Counted from the stretch's first letter, positions 16,549-25,106 are shown. The stretch is 64,000 bases of DNA from Bacilli bacterium (GCA_918272565.1 CAKJYW010000013.1:1-64000), one strand, 5' to 3'. A program made the numbers and translations. Notes: a model not told the origin generated them from the letters alone.

Positions 16549-18527
16549 TGGATGTAAAGAAAAGTGCAACCGAAGCATTAGAAGAACAATTAGGTAGAAC
16601 TCAAAATCCACAAGAAGCTACTCCAGATGGAAATGGTACGCAAAACGTTTATCAAGATATCAATGCTCAGAAGGAAGATTATTCTCCTAATCCACAAGGA
16701 TTGAACAATACTGGTAGTGGAGCTGAAGCTGCTATAGGCACGCAATACTCTTGGGAAAAACAAGGGAACGAAAAAGCTCAGGCATCCTATAGCACTGATG
16801 TGTTATCTACTAAGCAACAAGCATTAACTAATCGTCAGACAATTGAAAACAACGCAGTCAACTATCAAGCTGAAGCTGACATGATGAAGTACCAAAACAA
16901 CCAGAACGCTGAGAAGGTGGGTTGGACAGGCGGATATGTTCTTGACCAGAACAGACAGATGGATTATCTTAAAGCTTCCATCCAAGCTCAGATGTACGGA
17001 GCAATGGAACTTCAAAAGTATGGCCACGATGCTGGCTTAGCTGCTGCAAGATTGTCTTACGATTTAAATAAGACTGAATATGCAAAGCAATATTACAATG
17101 AAGCTGTTAGTGCTGCGTTAAGTGAGGCACAATTAACTGGAACTTACTTCTCAGCAGAAACAAAAGATATGATGAGTCAGTTATCTGTAGCTGAACAAAA
17201 GCTTGAAGACACAACTTTATCTGAAGCTGATCATGAACAAGCTCAGAAGATTAAAGACTCAATCTATAAATGGTTCTCAACAAATGGCATTTCAACTCAA
17301 GGTGTTAAAACTCTTGAGGCATATGTCCAAGACCAAAACATGGAACTTCAATGGAGCAACGAGCTTTATAGCAGATATAATGCTGCAGTAGCATCCTTGA
17401 AACAAGAACAAGAATTAAATCCTAATACATTCTTTATGGTTGATGCATCTGGAAATCCAATCTTTGATGGCGTTGACGTTAAAACAATTGACTTTGCTTC
17501 AACATCAATCAAGGACGCACTTGATTACGTCATCCAAGATGGAAAGATTTCTTCTCAAACAGCCAAGGAGCAACTCTATTCTTACTTTAACTGGTACATC
17601 AACGATGCTATCGCTAAATATAAGAGTAGCGTGGCTAAAAAGGATGAGAATGGTGCAACCACATACAGTATCAACCAAAAGGATTTGAAAGAAGTCTTTG
17701 AAAAAGCTGTTGATGAAGTTAAAAAATACCAAAATGATCCTGCAGCTAAAGGATTATTATCTGATTACAGCTACACACTAACTGGAACTACAGATGTCAA
17801 TGCTACATATGATGCAGACAATGGCATTCAATTCACAGCTAATGAAAACAGTGGTAACGTCTTACCTAAATGGACAGCACAATCATATAACTCTGGCAAC
17901 GCAGCTCTTGGAAATGTTAGAATCAATGGTGGCAACTACGAAGTCAGATCAACATTCAATAACTCTATATTGAAAGAAGATGATGAATTTAGTTTGTCAT
18001 TCAATGGTATGAATTACAAATTCAGATGCGAAGATCCAGATGGTGACCAAGCAAATTACTGTATGAATAAAACAAACATTCAAAATCTTGGAGTTGGACA
18101 AATCGGATTCGCATATGAACAAGATGGTAAAGACCTTGACCTATTCGTTAAGACAAGCGAAGGTAAAATCTTATATCTTGATTCTAATGGATACAATAAT
18201 ATGTCTAAAGAAGGTGCGTTCCTTTATATGGGAGCTATCCAAACTTACTTGCAACAACTTGTTGCAACAGCTAAGAGCAACGGTTCAGCTGATCCATTAG
18301 GTGAAGTATCTAATTACTTAGGAATTCAAAGAATTCCAGACGAACAAGACTTTGGTATTTACGCAGTAAAGAATGGTAGCAAATACTACTTATGGTTCAA
18401 CGGAGGATTATATTTCTACGATGAAAGTGGTTCAGACTCAAGCCTCTGTAAGTATAAAGATATGAAACTCGAAGACCTTAAGGAAGACTTAAACAGCGAC
18501 AGCGGCAAATATAAATACGCTTCGTAA
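16548..18527 (+). CDS. Large helical protein, possible internal or ejection protein
   Basis: 659 residues. The N-terminal 60 are disordered and Asn/Gln-rich; residues about 80-260 are long helices rich in Ala, Gln and Tyr (NQNAEKVGWTGGYVLDQNRQ and following), and the C-terminal half is mixed alpha/beta. The composition resembles phage inner-core or ejection proteins, but no family was recognised. A terminator follows 13 bases after the stop. Confidence 0.5.
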   Translation: MDVKKSATEALEEQLGRTQNPQEATPDGNGTQNVYQDINAQKEDYSPNPQGLNNTGSGAEAAIGTQYSWEKQGNEKAQASYSTDVLSTKQQALTNRQTIENNAVNYQAEADMMKYQNNQNAEKVGWTGGYVLDQNRQMDYLKASIQAQMYGAMELQKYGHDAGLAAARLSYDLNKTEYAKQYYNEAVSAALSEAQLTGTYFSAETKDMMSQLSVAEQKLEDTTLSEADHEQAQKIKDSIYKWFSTNGISTQGVKTLEAYVQDQNMELQWSNELYSRYNAAVASLKQEQELNPNTFFMVDASGNPIFDGVDVKTIDFASTSIKDALDYVIQDGKISSQTAKEQLYSYFNWYINDAIAKYKSSVAKKDENGATTYSINQKDLKEVFEKAVDEVKKYQNDPAAKGLLSDYSYTLTGTTDVNATYDADNGIQFTANENSGNVLPKWTAQSYNSGNAALGNVRINGGNYEVRSTFNNSILKEDDEFSLSFNGMNYKFRCEDPDGDQANYCMNKTNIQNLGVGQIGFAYEQDGKDLDLFVKTSEGKILYLDSNGYNNMSKEGAFLYMGAIQTYLQQLVATAKSNGSADPLGEVSNYLGIQRIPDEQDFGIYAVKNGSKYYLWFNGGLYFYDESGSDSSLCKYKDMKLEDLKEDLNSDSGKYKYAS

Positions 18528-18540
18528 TCCAAATAAATAA

Positions 18541-18571
18541 GAGTGAGAGGTTTACACTTCTCCTCTTTTTT
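18541..18571 (+). terminator. Rho-independent terminator
   Basis: GAG-T-GAGA pairs with TCTCCTC (one bulged T), loop GGTTTACACT, followed by TTTTTT. It insulates the following HTH-GroES promoter. Confidence 0.6.
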
Positions 18572-18572
18572 C

Positions 18573-18601
18573 TTTACACTTTTTACACTTTGGTGTATAA
18601 T
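18573..18601 (+). promoter_or_regulatory. Promoter and operator for HTH-GroES operon
   Basis: TTTACA, 17 bases, TATAAT. The spacer contains a second TTTACAC and the inverted repeat TACAC-tttg-GTGTA, shared with 15249-15280. The -10 ends six bases before the ATG at 18608, so transcription should begin at or next to the start codon. Confidence 0.7.
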
Positions 18602-18607
18602 ATAATT

Positions 18608-19060
18608 ATGAACTACAAGTATGTGCTTAAAAAAGAGGGCATAAGTATTGCTGGGTTTGCTAAACGGCTTCATATTTCTAGGCCAACTGCCTATAAGCTT
18701 CTTAACCAATATGAAGAGGGGATACGTTTAAAAGAACCATATCAGTCAATATTCGATGCCTTCTTTTTTAAAGAAAGGAATTCTATGGAAAAGAAATACG
18801 AATGTAGAAATGGCAACTTGATCGTAGAGATTGTTGATAATACTACAGTAAGTCCTAACGGAGTAGTAATCAAGAACTCTGAGACAAGAGGCAAAAGAGA
18901 TATCGTATCTGCGAAAGTAATCGTTGGTGACGATAATGTAAAAGAAGGCACAACAATCTACTTCAGCTTCTACGCTGGACAACCATTCCTATTAGAAGAC
19001 AAAGAAGTATTCGTTGTTAATAAAGCAGACATTAAATTTGTTTGCAAGGATGGTAACTAA
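18608..19060 (+). CDS. HTH domain fused to GroES (co-chaperonin 10)-like domain
   Basis: 150 residues in one frame. Residues 1-59 form a helix-turn-helix (SIAGFAKRLHISRPTAYKLL). Residues 60-150 match GroES: NLIVEIVDN as the first strand, the mobile loop VSPNGVVIKN (the V-V-I takes the place of the I-V-L GroEL-binding tripeptide), KVIVGDDNVKEGTTIYF, and a final AFVVNKAD-like strand. The gene overlaps no other start; the Tad2-like gene begins at 19062 and GroEL at 19349. An internal ATG (18785) with a good ribosome site could give GroES alone. A fused HTH is not usual for GroES. Confidence 0.75.
   Translation: MNYKYVLKKEGISIAGFAKRLHISRPTAYKLLNQYEEGIRLKEPYQSIFDAFFFKERNSMEKKYECRNGNLIVEIVDNTTVSPNGVVIKNSETRGKRDIVSAKVIVGDDNVKEGTTIYFSFYAGQPFLLEDKEVFVVNKADIKFVCKDGN
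18769..18787 (+). promoter_or_regulatory. groES: Internal ribosome site and start for a free GroES product
   Basis: AGAAAGGA sits six to seven bases before an in-frame ATG at 18785, exactly at the boundary between the HTH and GroES domains. Since the outer start at 18608 appears leaderless, two products from one gene are plausible: HTH-GroES (150 residues) and GroES alone (91 residues). Confidence 0.6.
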
Positions 19061-19061
19061 T

Positions 19062-19352
19062 ATGGTTAACGAACAAGAAGAAAAAAGAACAAAAGAACAT
19101 GACGTAATCACAGAACCTCCTGCCATCTGCCGTGATAAAAAAATTCTTGAATCTGGATTAACATTCAAGAAAGCTTATATGAAGATGGTAGAGGGAAAGA
19201 AAATTGCAAGACCAAGTTTCAACGGATGGTGGTTCATGGATAAATACAGTAGAATCATAATCCACGACCAATACGATAATGAAATCCAGAATGGAGATAT
19301 CACTATCACAGTCACGAATACTCTCGCCAATGACTGGGAGGTAATCGAATGA
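19062..19352 (+). CDS. Second DUF2829 / Tad2-like protein
   Basis: 96 residues; AAGGA lies eleven bases before the ATG at 19062, and the longer frame from 19014 has no site. After a 30-residue charged lead, residues about 33-96 follow the Tad2 pattern: LTFKKAYMKMVEGKKIARPS, FNGWWFMDKYSRIII, ITITVTNTLANDWEVI. It is more divergent than the protein at 15528 and belongs to the subgroup with NxLANDWE. It overlaps the GroEL start by four bases (ATGA), so it is expressed with the chaperonin. A different ligand from its paralogue is possible. Confidence 0.7.
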   Translation: MVNEQEEKRTKEHDVITEPPAICRDKKILESGLTFKKAYMKMVEGKKIARPSFNGWWFMDKYSRIIIHDQYDNEIQNGDITITVTNTLANDWEVIE

Positions 19353-20899
19353 AAACAGTAGACATTGAAGTAATCGGTAAGACTTTAAATAAAGCTTACG
19401 ACTTAGTAACACCTACAATGGGCCCACGAGGAAGACTAGCTATCATCGCAGATCCATTCTCCAGACCATATCTAACTGATGATGGTGTAACTGTAGCTAA
19501 GGAATTATTAAACTTAGACAATCAGTTCGAGAAGATGGTTGCAATTTCCATCTGCGAAGCAGCAAGCAACACTGAAAAAGCAGCCTTCGATGGGACAACT
19601 CTTACTGTATTATTAGTTAAAGAGTTATATGAATGCGGGATGAAGCTTGTTAATCAAGGAGTCCATCAGCAAATTGCAGCAGACATTATTAAATCTAAAT
19701 GTGAAAACGCAGTAAAGCTCTTAAAGAATTCTTGTATCAAAATCACTGATGCAAACAAAGAACATCTCATTAAGAGCGTCAGCTACATCACAACTAAAAT
19801 TCCGTACATCGGCGAGTTAGTTTACGAAGCTGCAAAGAAAGCTGGCGATGCAATGAATATTGCCATCGAGCATGACAGAACCATCCCAGAATCCGTAGTT
19901 GAACACGTTGATGGTATGGTTGTTAACTCTGGATACTTCTCAAAAGAGTTAGGTAAGCTAGCAAATAATGAGAAAGGTGTATGGATTAGGGACAATGCTA
20001 AGTTATTCTTATTAGCTGAAGGCATTCTTACTAAGAACGGCCTCAACAATTTATTTAAATCAATCACTAATCCAAAGCAACCATTAGTATTCGTCTTCAG
20101 TTCAAATCATAATCCAGAAACAATCCAACAATTGATTGAGAATTTATCTGCTAACAAGTTAGACTTCATGATTATGTTCATCAATGAAGGTAATGCAGAC
20201 GAAATCTTCTTGGACATCGCTGCGAAAACAAACGGTATGGTTCAATCAGCTACATTTAACACGACTGACTACACTTACGACCACGCTGGTACGGCTGATC
20301 ACATCGAAATCGAAATCGATAAGACTACAATCATCGCTAAATGTGATACAGATGCAATCAAAAATAGAATGAGTGCATATAAGAGAGAGCTTGACGAGAA
20401 CAAGTTCACCACCAACCTTGTAAGAGCTGATGTAATCAACCGCCGCATGGCTAACTTAGGAGCTGGAGTCGTAACAATTAAGCTTGCTTGTCAAACTGTA
20501 ACTGAATATAGAACCATTCGTTTCAAACTTGATGATGCCATCGGAGCAGTCAGATGCACAATGCGTGATGGAGTATTGCCTGGATGTGGCAAAGCAATGT
20601 ATTACTTAACCAAACCAGACACAGTTAACGAGGTAACAGAAATCACGGATGCCTTGAAAGCTCCGATGAAAAAGATTCTAGCTAATGCTGGATATGAAAT
20701 GCCTTCAGATGAATACTTATATAAGTCATACGAAAACGGAATCGATGCAACGAACAACGCCAAAGTAAACTTATACGATGAAGGTATCCTTGATAGCTAC
20801 GCTTCTATTGAAACAGCATTAAAGAACGCCGCATCAATAGCCTGCGATTATTTAAGAGCTTACATCTTAATTAACGAGAACGTAAAAGAGGGAGATTAA
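19349..20899 (+). CDS. groEL: Phage-encoded GroEL-like chaperonin 60
   Basis: 516 residues against about 548 for bacterial GroEL. Hallmarks: TPTMGPRGR (residues 21-29), LTDDGVTVAKEL, the nucleotide loop DGTTLTVLL with Asp at 81, and the late LDDAIGAVRCTMRDGVLPGCG, which keeps the Asp of the ATP-hydrolysis site. The apical domain is divergent and the Gly-Gly-Met tail is absent. It probably assembles with the phage GroES-like protein just upstream to fold phage proteins; whether it forms one or two rings cannot be seen. Its stop overlaps the converging helicase gene within a terminator. Confidence 0.93.
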   Translation: MKTVDIEVIGKTLNKAYDLVTPTMGPRGRLAIIADPFSRPYLTDDGVTVAKELLNLDNQFEKMVAISICEAASNTEKAAFDGTTLTVLLVKELYECGMKLVNQGVHQQIAADIIKSKCENAVKLLKNSCIKITDANKEHLIKSVSYITTKIPYIGELVYEAAKKAGDAMNIAIEHDRTIPESVVEHVDGMVVNSGYFSKELGKLANNEKGVWIRDNAKLFLLAEGILTKNGLNNLFKSITNPKQPLVFVFSSNHNPETIQQLIENLSANKLDFMIMFINEGNADEIFLDIAAKTNGMVQSATFNTTDYTYDHAGTADHIEIEIDKTTIIAKCDTDAIKNRMSAYKRELDENKFTTNLVRADVINRRMANLGAGVVTIKLACQTVTEYRTIRFKLDDAIGAVRCTMRDGVLPGCGKAMYYLTKPDTVNEVTEITDALKAPMKKILANAGYEMPSDEYLYKSYENGIDATNNAKVNLYDEGILDSYASIETALKNAASIACDYLRAYILINENVKEGD

Positions 20900-20910
20900 T
20901 CCCTCTTTTT
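20884..20910. terminator. Bidirectional terminator spanning two stop codons
   Basis: AAAAGAGGGA pairs perfectly with TCCCTCTTTT around GATTAA. The stem encodes the last codons of GroEL on + and of the SANT helicase on -, so one hairpin ends both operons. Confidence 0.9.
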
Positions 20911-22644
20911 AATTTTATGTTTTCTATAAGTGCTGTCAAATTTATAAATACCAAACTTCTCACCACGGATTTTTAAACCGTTAAATGTTCTACCAGGAAG
21001 ACGAGAAAGCGTAACTTCGTAAGGTTCTTTACGGAAATACTTTTTAACAATCTCATCTTCTTCTGGAGACCAGTCAGAAATTTTGCGGCGAATCTTATTG
21101 TTATTAACGTAACGTTTAAGTTGAACTAAAGTTCTGCCTGGAAGTCTATTTAAAACTTCATAGCCTTCGTTCGGATAATACTCACGAACAATCTCATCCT
21201 CTTCAGATGACCAAGGAATATGATGTGGTTTAATAGTCTTAAGATGTAACACATCGACTCTAGCTTTAATAGCTTGACGAGAACGATGAGGTAACAACTT
21301 GGAACAATAAGTTAAACCGTGAAGAGGATAATTCTTGATAAGGACTTGCTCTTCTTCATCAGACCAATATCCTTTATCAAAGATAAGTCCAAGACTTTGA
21401 GCTTGAGCAACAATTCCGCCATAAGAATATGGCTTGCTCAAACGTTTAGATATTTTAGTACCTTCTGAAACATAATACTTTTTCATAAGTTCAATATCTT
21501 CTTTAGTCCACTTGCCAGCAATAGATAATTTAATTTCTTCAAGAACTTCAACAATATCTTTAGTGTAATCCTTGATGATCAATTGCTCAGATGGAACAAC
21601 ATTAAGTTTGCTAGAACCAAAGATAAAATTAGTCTTAACTCTAGTTTTACCATTAATAATTCTAATAGAATATTTGTTATTAACTAAATCGAAAATGATA
21701 GCAGGTTCTTTTGAATTAGCATCAAGACATCTACCAAGCTGTTGATTAAACAAGTTAAGAGATTCAGTTCGGCGGAGCATAATTAAAGTATTAACTCCTT
21801 TAATATGAACACCCTCTGAAATCATATCAACAGAGCAGATGTATCCTTCTTTAGTTTTCTTAAACCAGTCAAACACTTCTGCATTATAAGCAGCAGGACG
21901 CTTTGAATGGACGAACTTAATAACAGCATCGGGATAAACCGAATGCATAAAATCAATTGCGTAATTGATATCATTAATAGTGGAAGCAAAGATGATACCT
22001 TTACGTTTACCATCAGGCATATTCTTTGTTAAGATTTCCTGGACAGTAGGAGTGTTGTTGAGAACAAGATTAAGCTTCGCATATAATCTGCTTTGAATCT
22101 TACCACGGATTGTTTTCTTAAGTCCGTCACTATTATACATAGCTCCGACATAAGTAACTGGATTAAGAATCTTTTTGTCAATTGCAGACTCAACAGATTC
22201 ACCTCTAACAATGTTACCGTGGAAGAATTCATCAGCAACATCACGAGCACCATCAGTATATCTTATTGATGATTCAGTCAAACCAATAACTTTCTTACCA
22301 GAATCGATAAGGAACTTAATAGGTTCTCCCCATTTAGGAGCACCAATATGGTGGACTTCATCACAAATGACTACATCATAAAAAGAATAATCAATAGACT
22401 TGTAAATATTAGCAAGCTTTTGATAAGTGATGGTATCAACTTTCTCACCACAAAGCTTTTCCCACGATGCATTAATAGAAGTTCGTGGAGAAACTACCAA
22501 AGCAGTAAGCTTATTTTGAATTAAATATTCTAAAGCGACATAGCTCTTTCCAACGCCTGTGCCCATAACAACACAGGCACAGTTATCGTTAGAAAGAACA
22601 TTAATAAGTTGTTTATAAACAGGAACATTGTGTTCTAATAGCAT
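20896..22644 (-). CDS. SF2 helicase with four C-terminal SANT/Myb-like repeats
   Basis: 582 residues with AAGGAGG upstream. Helicase core: Walker A GTGVGKS (28-34), DEVH (95-98), motif III changed to GLTESS, second RecA domain with IIFASTINDI, MISEGVHIKG and QQLGRCLD. From residue 376 come four repeats of about 48 residues, each starting W(T/S)xEEx: W379, W427, W478, W525, each closing on an LPGRT/LPHRS-type helix. These are Myb/SANT or GcrA-like DNA-binding repeats. Loss of the usual TAT motif is notable. It is the promoter-distal gene of the long - strand cluster. Confidence 0.85.
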   Translation of the reverse strand: MLLEHNVPVYKQLINVLSNDNCACVVMGTGVGKSYVALEYLIQNKLTALVVSPRTSINASWEKLCGEKVDTITYQKLANIYKSIDYSFYDVVICDEVHHIGAPKWGEPIKFLIDSGKKVIGLTESSIRYTDGARDVADEFFHGNIVRGESVESAIDKKILNPVTYVGAMYNSDGLKKTIRGKIQSRLYAKLNLVLNNTPTVQEILTKNMPDGKRKGIIFASTINDINYAIDFMHSVYPDAVIKFVHSKRPAAYNAEVFDWFKKTKEGYICSVDMISEGVHIKGVNTLIMLRRTESLNLFNQQLGRCLDANSKEPAIIFDLVNNKYSIRIINGKTRVKTNFIFGSSKLNVVPSEQLIIKDYTKDIVEVLEEIKLSIAGKWTKEDIELMKKYYVSEGTKISKRLSKPYSYGGIVAQAQSLGLIFDKGYWSDEEEQVLIKNYPLHGLTYCSKLLPHRSRQAIKARVDVLHLKTIKPHHIPWSSEEDEIVREYYPNEGYEVLNRLPGRTLVQLKRYVNNNKIRRKISDWSPEEDEIVKKYFRKEPYEVTLSRLPGRTFNGLKIRGEKFGIYKFDSTYRKHKIKKRD

Positions 22645-22660
22645 ATATATATCCTCCTTT

Positions 22661-22927
22661 TTATTCTATTGTATCAAACTCAGGCTCTTCAGGCTTACGA
22701 TCTATAATCTCATTGCCGTTAGTATCTAGTCTGAGTACGTGGAACGCATAGTTATTAGCAATCTTATGCAAATTACGTGCGTTAGTTCTAGCTGCAGTGT
22801 CACCAGTATGGTAGTTAACGAAGTAATCGTCATCACCACAGACGGATTTAACTATACCAAGCTGCATTATGTCACCGTTTTGATAGATGACAGCTTCGCC
22901 TGGAACAAAAACTGGAAGTTTATCCAT
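22661..22927 (-). CDS. Small SH3-like unknown protein
   Basis: 88 residues with GGAGGTGA upstream. The first half (PGEAVIYQNGDIMQLGIVKS, then DDDYFVNYHTGDT) reads as a small beta-barrel with a KOW/SH3-like rhythm; such proteins recur in gut phages without known function. It overlaps the upstream gene by eight bases. Confidence 0.55.
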   Translation of the reverse strand: MDKLPVFVPGEAVIYQNGDIMQLGIVKSVCGDDDYFVNYHTGDTAARTNARNLHKIANNYAFHVLRLDTNGNEIIDRKPEEPEFDTIE

Positions 22928-23303
22928 TGTTTATCACCTCCCATCCAAGTTCAACGTGATTACCTTTAGGAATCTCAATCATCTTGATTCTAAATATAAG
23001 ACCTTGAGATGTCCAAACAGCACCATAGATGGTATAACCATCCTTAATATAAGACTCAAGCTGGTAGAACTTCATATGCTTAAACTTAAGTCTAAACATT
23101 TCCTTTCTCCAGCACTGTTTGACAAAGATGAATTTATTACAGAGATTCACTGGATCAGCATCATAAATAATTTTATTATATATGATACTGTTATCCTTGA
23201 GTCGGAAACCAAAATGCATATGGCCAGCTTCATCCACTACTGGAATCTTGTCACTGATGCATTCGTGAATCTCACCAGTTAATTTATTTTTAACGTAAAC
23301 CAT
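22920..23303 (-). CDS. Unknown protein of accessory operon
   Basis: 127 residues with GAAGGTGA upstream. Mixed alpha/beta, mildly basic, no recognised motif. It is separated from the DprA-like gene by a single base and overlaps the next gene, so it is cotranslated. Confidence 0.55.
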   Translation of the reverse strand: MVYVKNKLTGEIHECISDKIPVVDEAGHMHFGFRLKDNSIIYNKIIYDADPVNLCNKFIFVKQCWRKEMFRLKFKHMKFYQLESYIKDGYTIYGAVWTSQGLIFRIKMIEIPKGNHVELGWEVINNG

Positions 23304-23304
23304 A

Positions 23305-23907
23305 CTACTTCACCTTCTCTTCCAAATCTTCTTTGCAATCTGCAAGGTAAGCACCTTCCTTAATAAGCTTATTATTAAAAGAAGGATTAACTGTAGGAGC
23401 AACATACACATCACCACCCATATGTAACATAGAACCGATGAGAACAGTTGCAGCTATCTCTTTATGTTCCATTACTGGAGTGAGGATGGCAACAGCACGA
23501 CATAAGCCTGCGGCAATGTTGTGAAGAGGAACGATGTCCTCATACTTCTTGCCAAGCCAAAGCTTAAGCACACCACCAACATTAATCATACCTTCAGAGA
23601 TCGTAACCACGATGTCATCTGGAAGATTAAAGTTGTTAGCTTTGTCAAACAAGAACACAAACTTGCCACAGTTGCTTAAGACGTTGATGTCGCCTTCGTA
23701 ATTAAGAACCATAGCTGGATTATAAATTCGTTTCAATCTTTCTGGATAACCAACATCCAAGATAGTGATGAAGTTACCAGCTTTACTGCAAGCTTCTTCA
23801 ACATCTTTCTCAGTGAAATCAAGTTTAGAATTCACAGCAGCATACATCTTATGGAAATCATATCCATTCTTTTCAGCTACATAATATAAAATTTTTCTAT
23901 TTTCCAT
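23305..23907 (-). CDS. DprA/Smf-like protein
   Basis: 200 residues with AAGGAGG upstream. The segment FITILDVGYPERLKRIYNPA and the following VLNYEGDINVLSN match the entry to the DprA Rossmann-like domain; near the end VAPTVNPSFNNKLIKEGAYL matches the DprA loop around N.LI.EGA. The GSR and GxxxGxD core is weak, so it is a short or divergent version. DprA loads recombinase on single-stranded DNA; related folds bind nucleotides in defence systems. A role in phage recombination is the simplest reading. Confidence 0.65.
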   Translation of the reverse strand: MENRKILYYVAEKNGYDFHKMYAAVNSKLDFTEKDVEEACSKAGNFITILDVGYPERLKRIYNPAMVLNYEGDINVLSNCGKFVFLFDKANNFNLPDDIVVTISEGMINVGGVLKLWLGKKYEDIVPLHNIAAGLCRAVAILTPVMEHKEIAATVLIGSMLHMGGDVYVAPTVNPSFNNKLIKEGAYLADCKEDLEEKVK

Positions 23908-23920
23908 ACCAAATACCTCC

Positions 23921-24094
23921 TTAGAAAATTAAAAAATCTGTACCAACATGGTCTTCAGATGTTAAGACAATATCTTCATCGTAATATGAATCTCTAACTT
24001 TACGAATAGCTTCCTTATCATCTGAAGCTTCAACTTCAACAACACGTTCAAGTGTTTCTCTTACGCAAACTTTGATAATTTTTTTCTTTGCCAT
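23921..24094 (-). CDS. DpnD/PcfM-like small protein
   Basis: 57 residues from the ATG at 24094, which has AAGGAGG upstream; a longer frame begins at 24154. The pattern VRETLERVVEVEASDDKEAI and VRDSYYDEDIVLTSEDH is that of the DpnD/PcfM C-terminal domain, common in phages and conjugative elements. Function is not established. It overlaps no neighbour after this start choice. Confidence 0.65.
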   Translation of the reverse strand: MAKKKIIKVCVRETLERVVEVEASDDKEAIRKVRDSYYDEDIVLTSEDHVGTDFLIF

Positions 24095-24107
24095 AATAAA
24101 TACCTCC

Positions 24108-24596
24108 TTACCAACTATTGCGATAAACAATTTTATATCTAGGATTACTCTCAACGTGTTTTATAACACCTTCAAGTAACTCCTTGGTATACTTAATCTC
24201 AGCGAAGTAATCATCGCTGTGTTCTCTAGAAGCTGAAAAGAATCCAGCAACGTCTCTAGCGTCAACTGGATTCTTATCCTTCATACTTAAAACTGATTCA
24301 CATACAGAAACTAACTCTTTAGCTTTCCTAATAGGAACTACACAAGAACTAGTTGCTGAATTGCTACTGCAGCATTCACGGATCAACCAATTATGTACCG
24401 AATAAAGTTTAGTCCAAAAACCAACTTGATATTCGTGACCATTGATAACCACTGGAATGCTTCTGATGCTGTTCTTGTATCCAAGAGTCATCAAATCTTC
24501 TGGATACTTTACTTCAGCATTATGATTAATAACAGTGCCAGAATAATCAGATGGCACAGTTTTGTCTAGAAGAAATAAACGCATACTTAATCCCAT
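24108..24596 (-). CDS. Conserved phage protein of unknown function
   Basis: 162 residues with AGAAGGA ten bases upstream. It has the pattern WTKLYSVHNWLIREC early, a helical middle, and AEIKYTKELLEGVI near the end, closing with YRNSW. This layout is familiar to me from many gut-phage genomes, where the family is unannotated. Nothing indicates catalysis. Confidence 0.6.
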   Translation of the reverse strand: MGLSMRLFLLDKTVPSDYSGTVINHNAEVKYPEDLMTLGYKNSIRSIPVVINGHEYQVGFWTKLYSVHNWLIRECCSSNSATSSCVVPIRKAKELVSVCESVLSMKDKNPVDARDVAGFFSASREHSDDYFAEIKYTKELLEGVIKHVESNPRYKIVYRNSW

Positions 24597-24598
24597 AA

Positions 24599-25105
24599 TT
24601 ATTTATCCTTCTCTACAACAAATTTAACATTAGCAAAGTCTTCAACGACCTTAAGAATTTCTTCGACAGAATGTTCCTTATAAAGTTTCTTTAAGAGAAT
24701 CATTCCACCATCATCGATAATGTCTTCATTTAAATCTTCCAAAGAACAGAAGACATCGTAATAGATATAATCAACATATCCATCAACGATATCTTTTTCT
24801 TCAAGATTATCACCAGTGCCTTCGGAAATCTTATAGATATAACCATCATCAGTAATAACAAACATAGTTCTATCAACAGATAACTCTGTTTTAATTACTG
24901 ATGTAACAGCAGATGGAAGCAGTTCAATAGTATCAGTGCCTGGGATAGCAGCAAGACTACCCCAAGTACCGTGTAATTGACCTGCATCATCTACAGATTC
25001 AACAACGCCTTCGGTATCGATAGGATGGTATTCATCGTTGATGACAACGTGAACACGTCTCTTACAATACTTAAGTTCGAGTTCATATTTTTCATTAGCG
25101 TCCAT
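24599..25105 (-). CDS. DUF4314-like protein with acidic C-terminal domain
   Basis: 168 residues from the ATG at 25105 (AAGGAGG upstream), not the longer frame. Residues about 15-60 carry TEGVVESVDDAGQLHGTWGS and AAIPGTDTIELL, the DUF4314 signature of a small beta barrel. The rest is acidic, with helices at the end. Function is unknown. Confidence 0.6.
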   Translation of the reverse strand: MDANEKYELELKYCKRRVHVVINDEYHPIDTEGVVESVDDAGQLHGTWGSLAAIPGTDTIELLPSAVTSVIKTELSVDRTMFVITDDGYIYKISEGTGDNLEEKDIVDGYVDYIYYDVFCSLEDLNEDIIDDGGMILLKKLYKEHSVEEILKVVEDFANVKFVVEKDK

Positions 25106-25106
25106 A

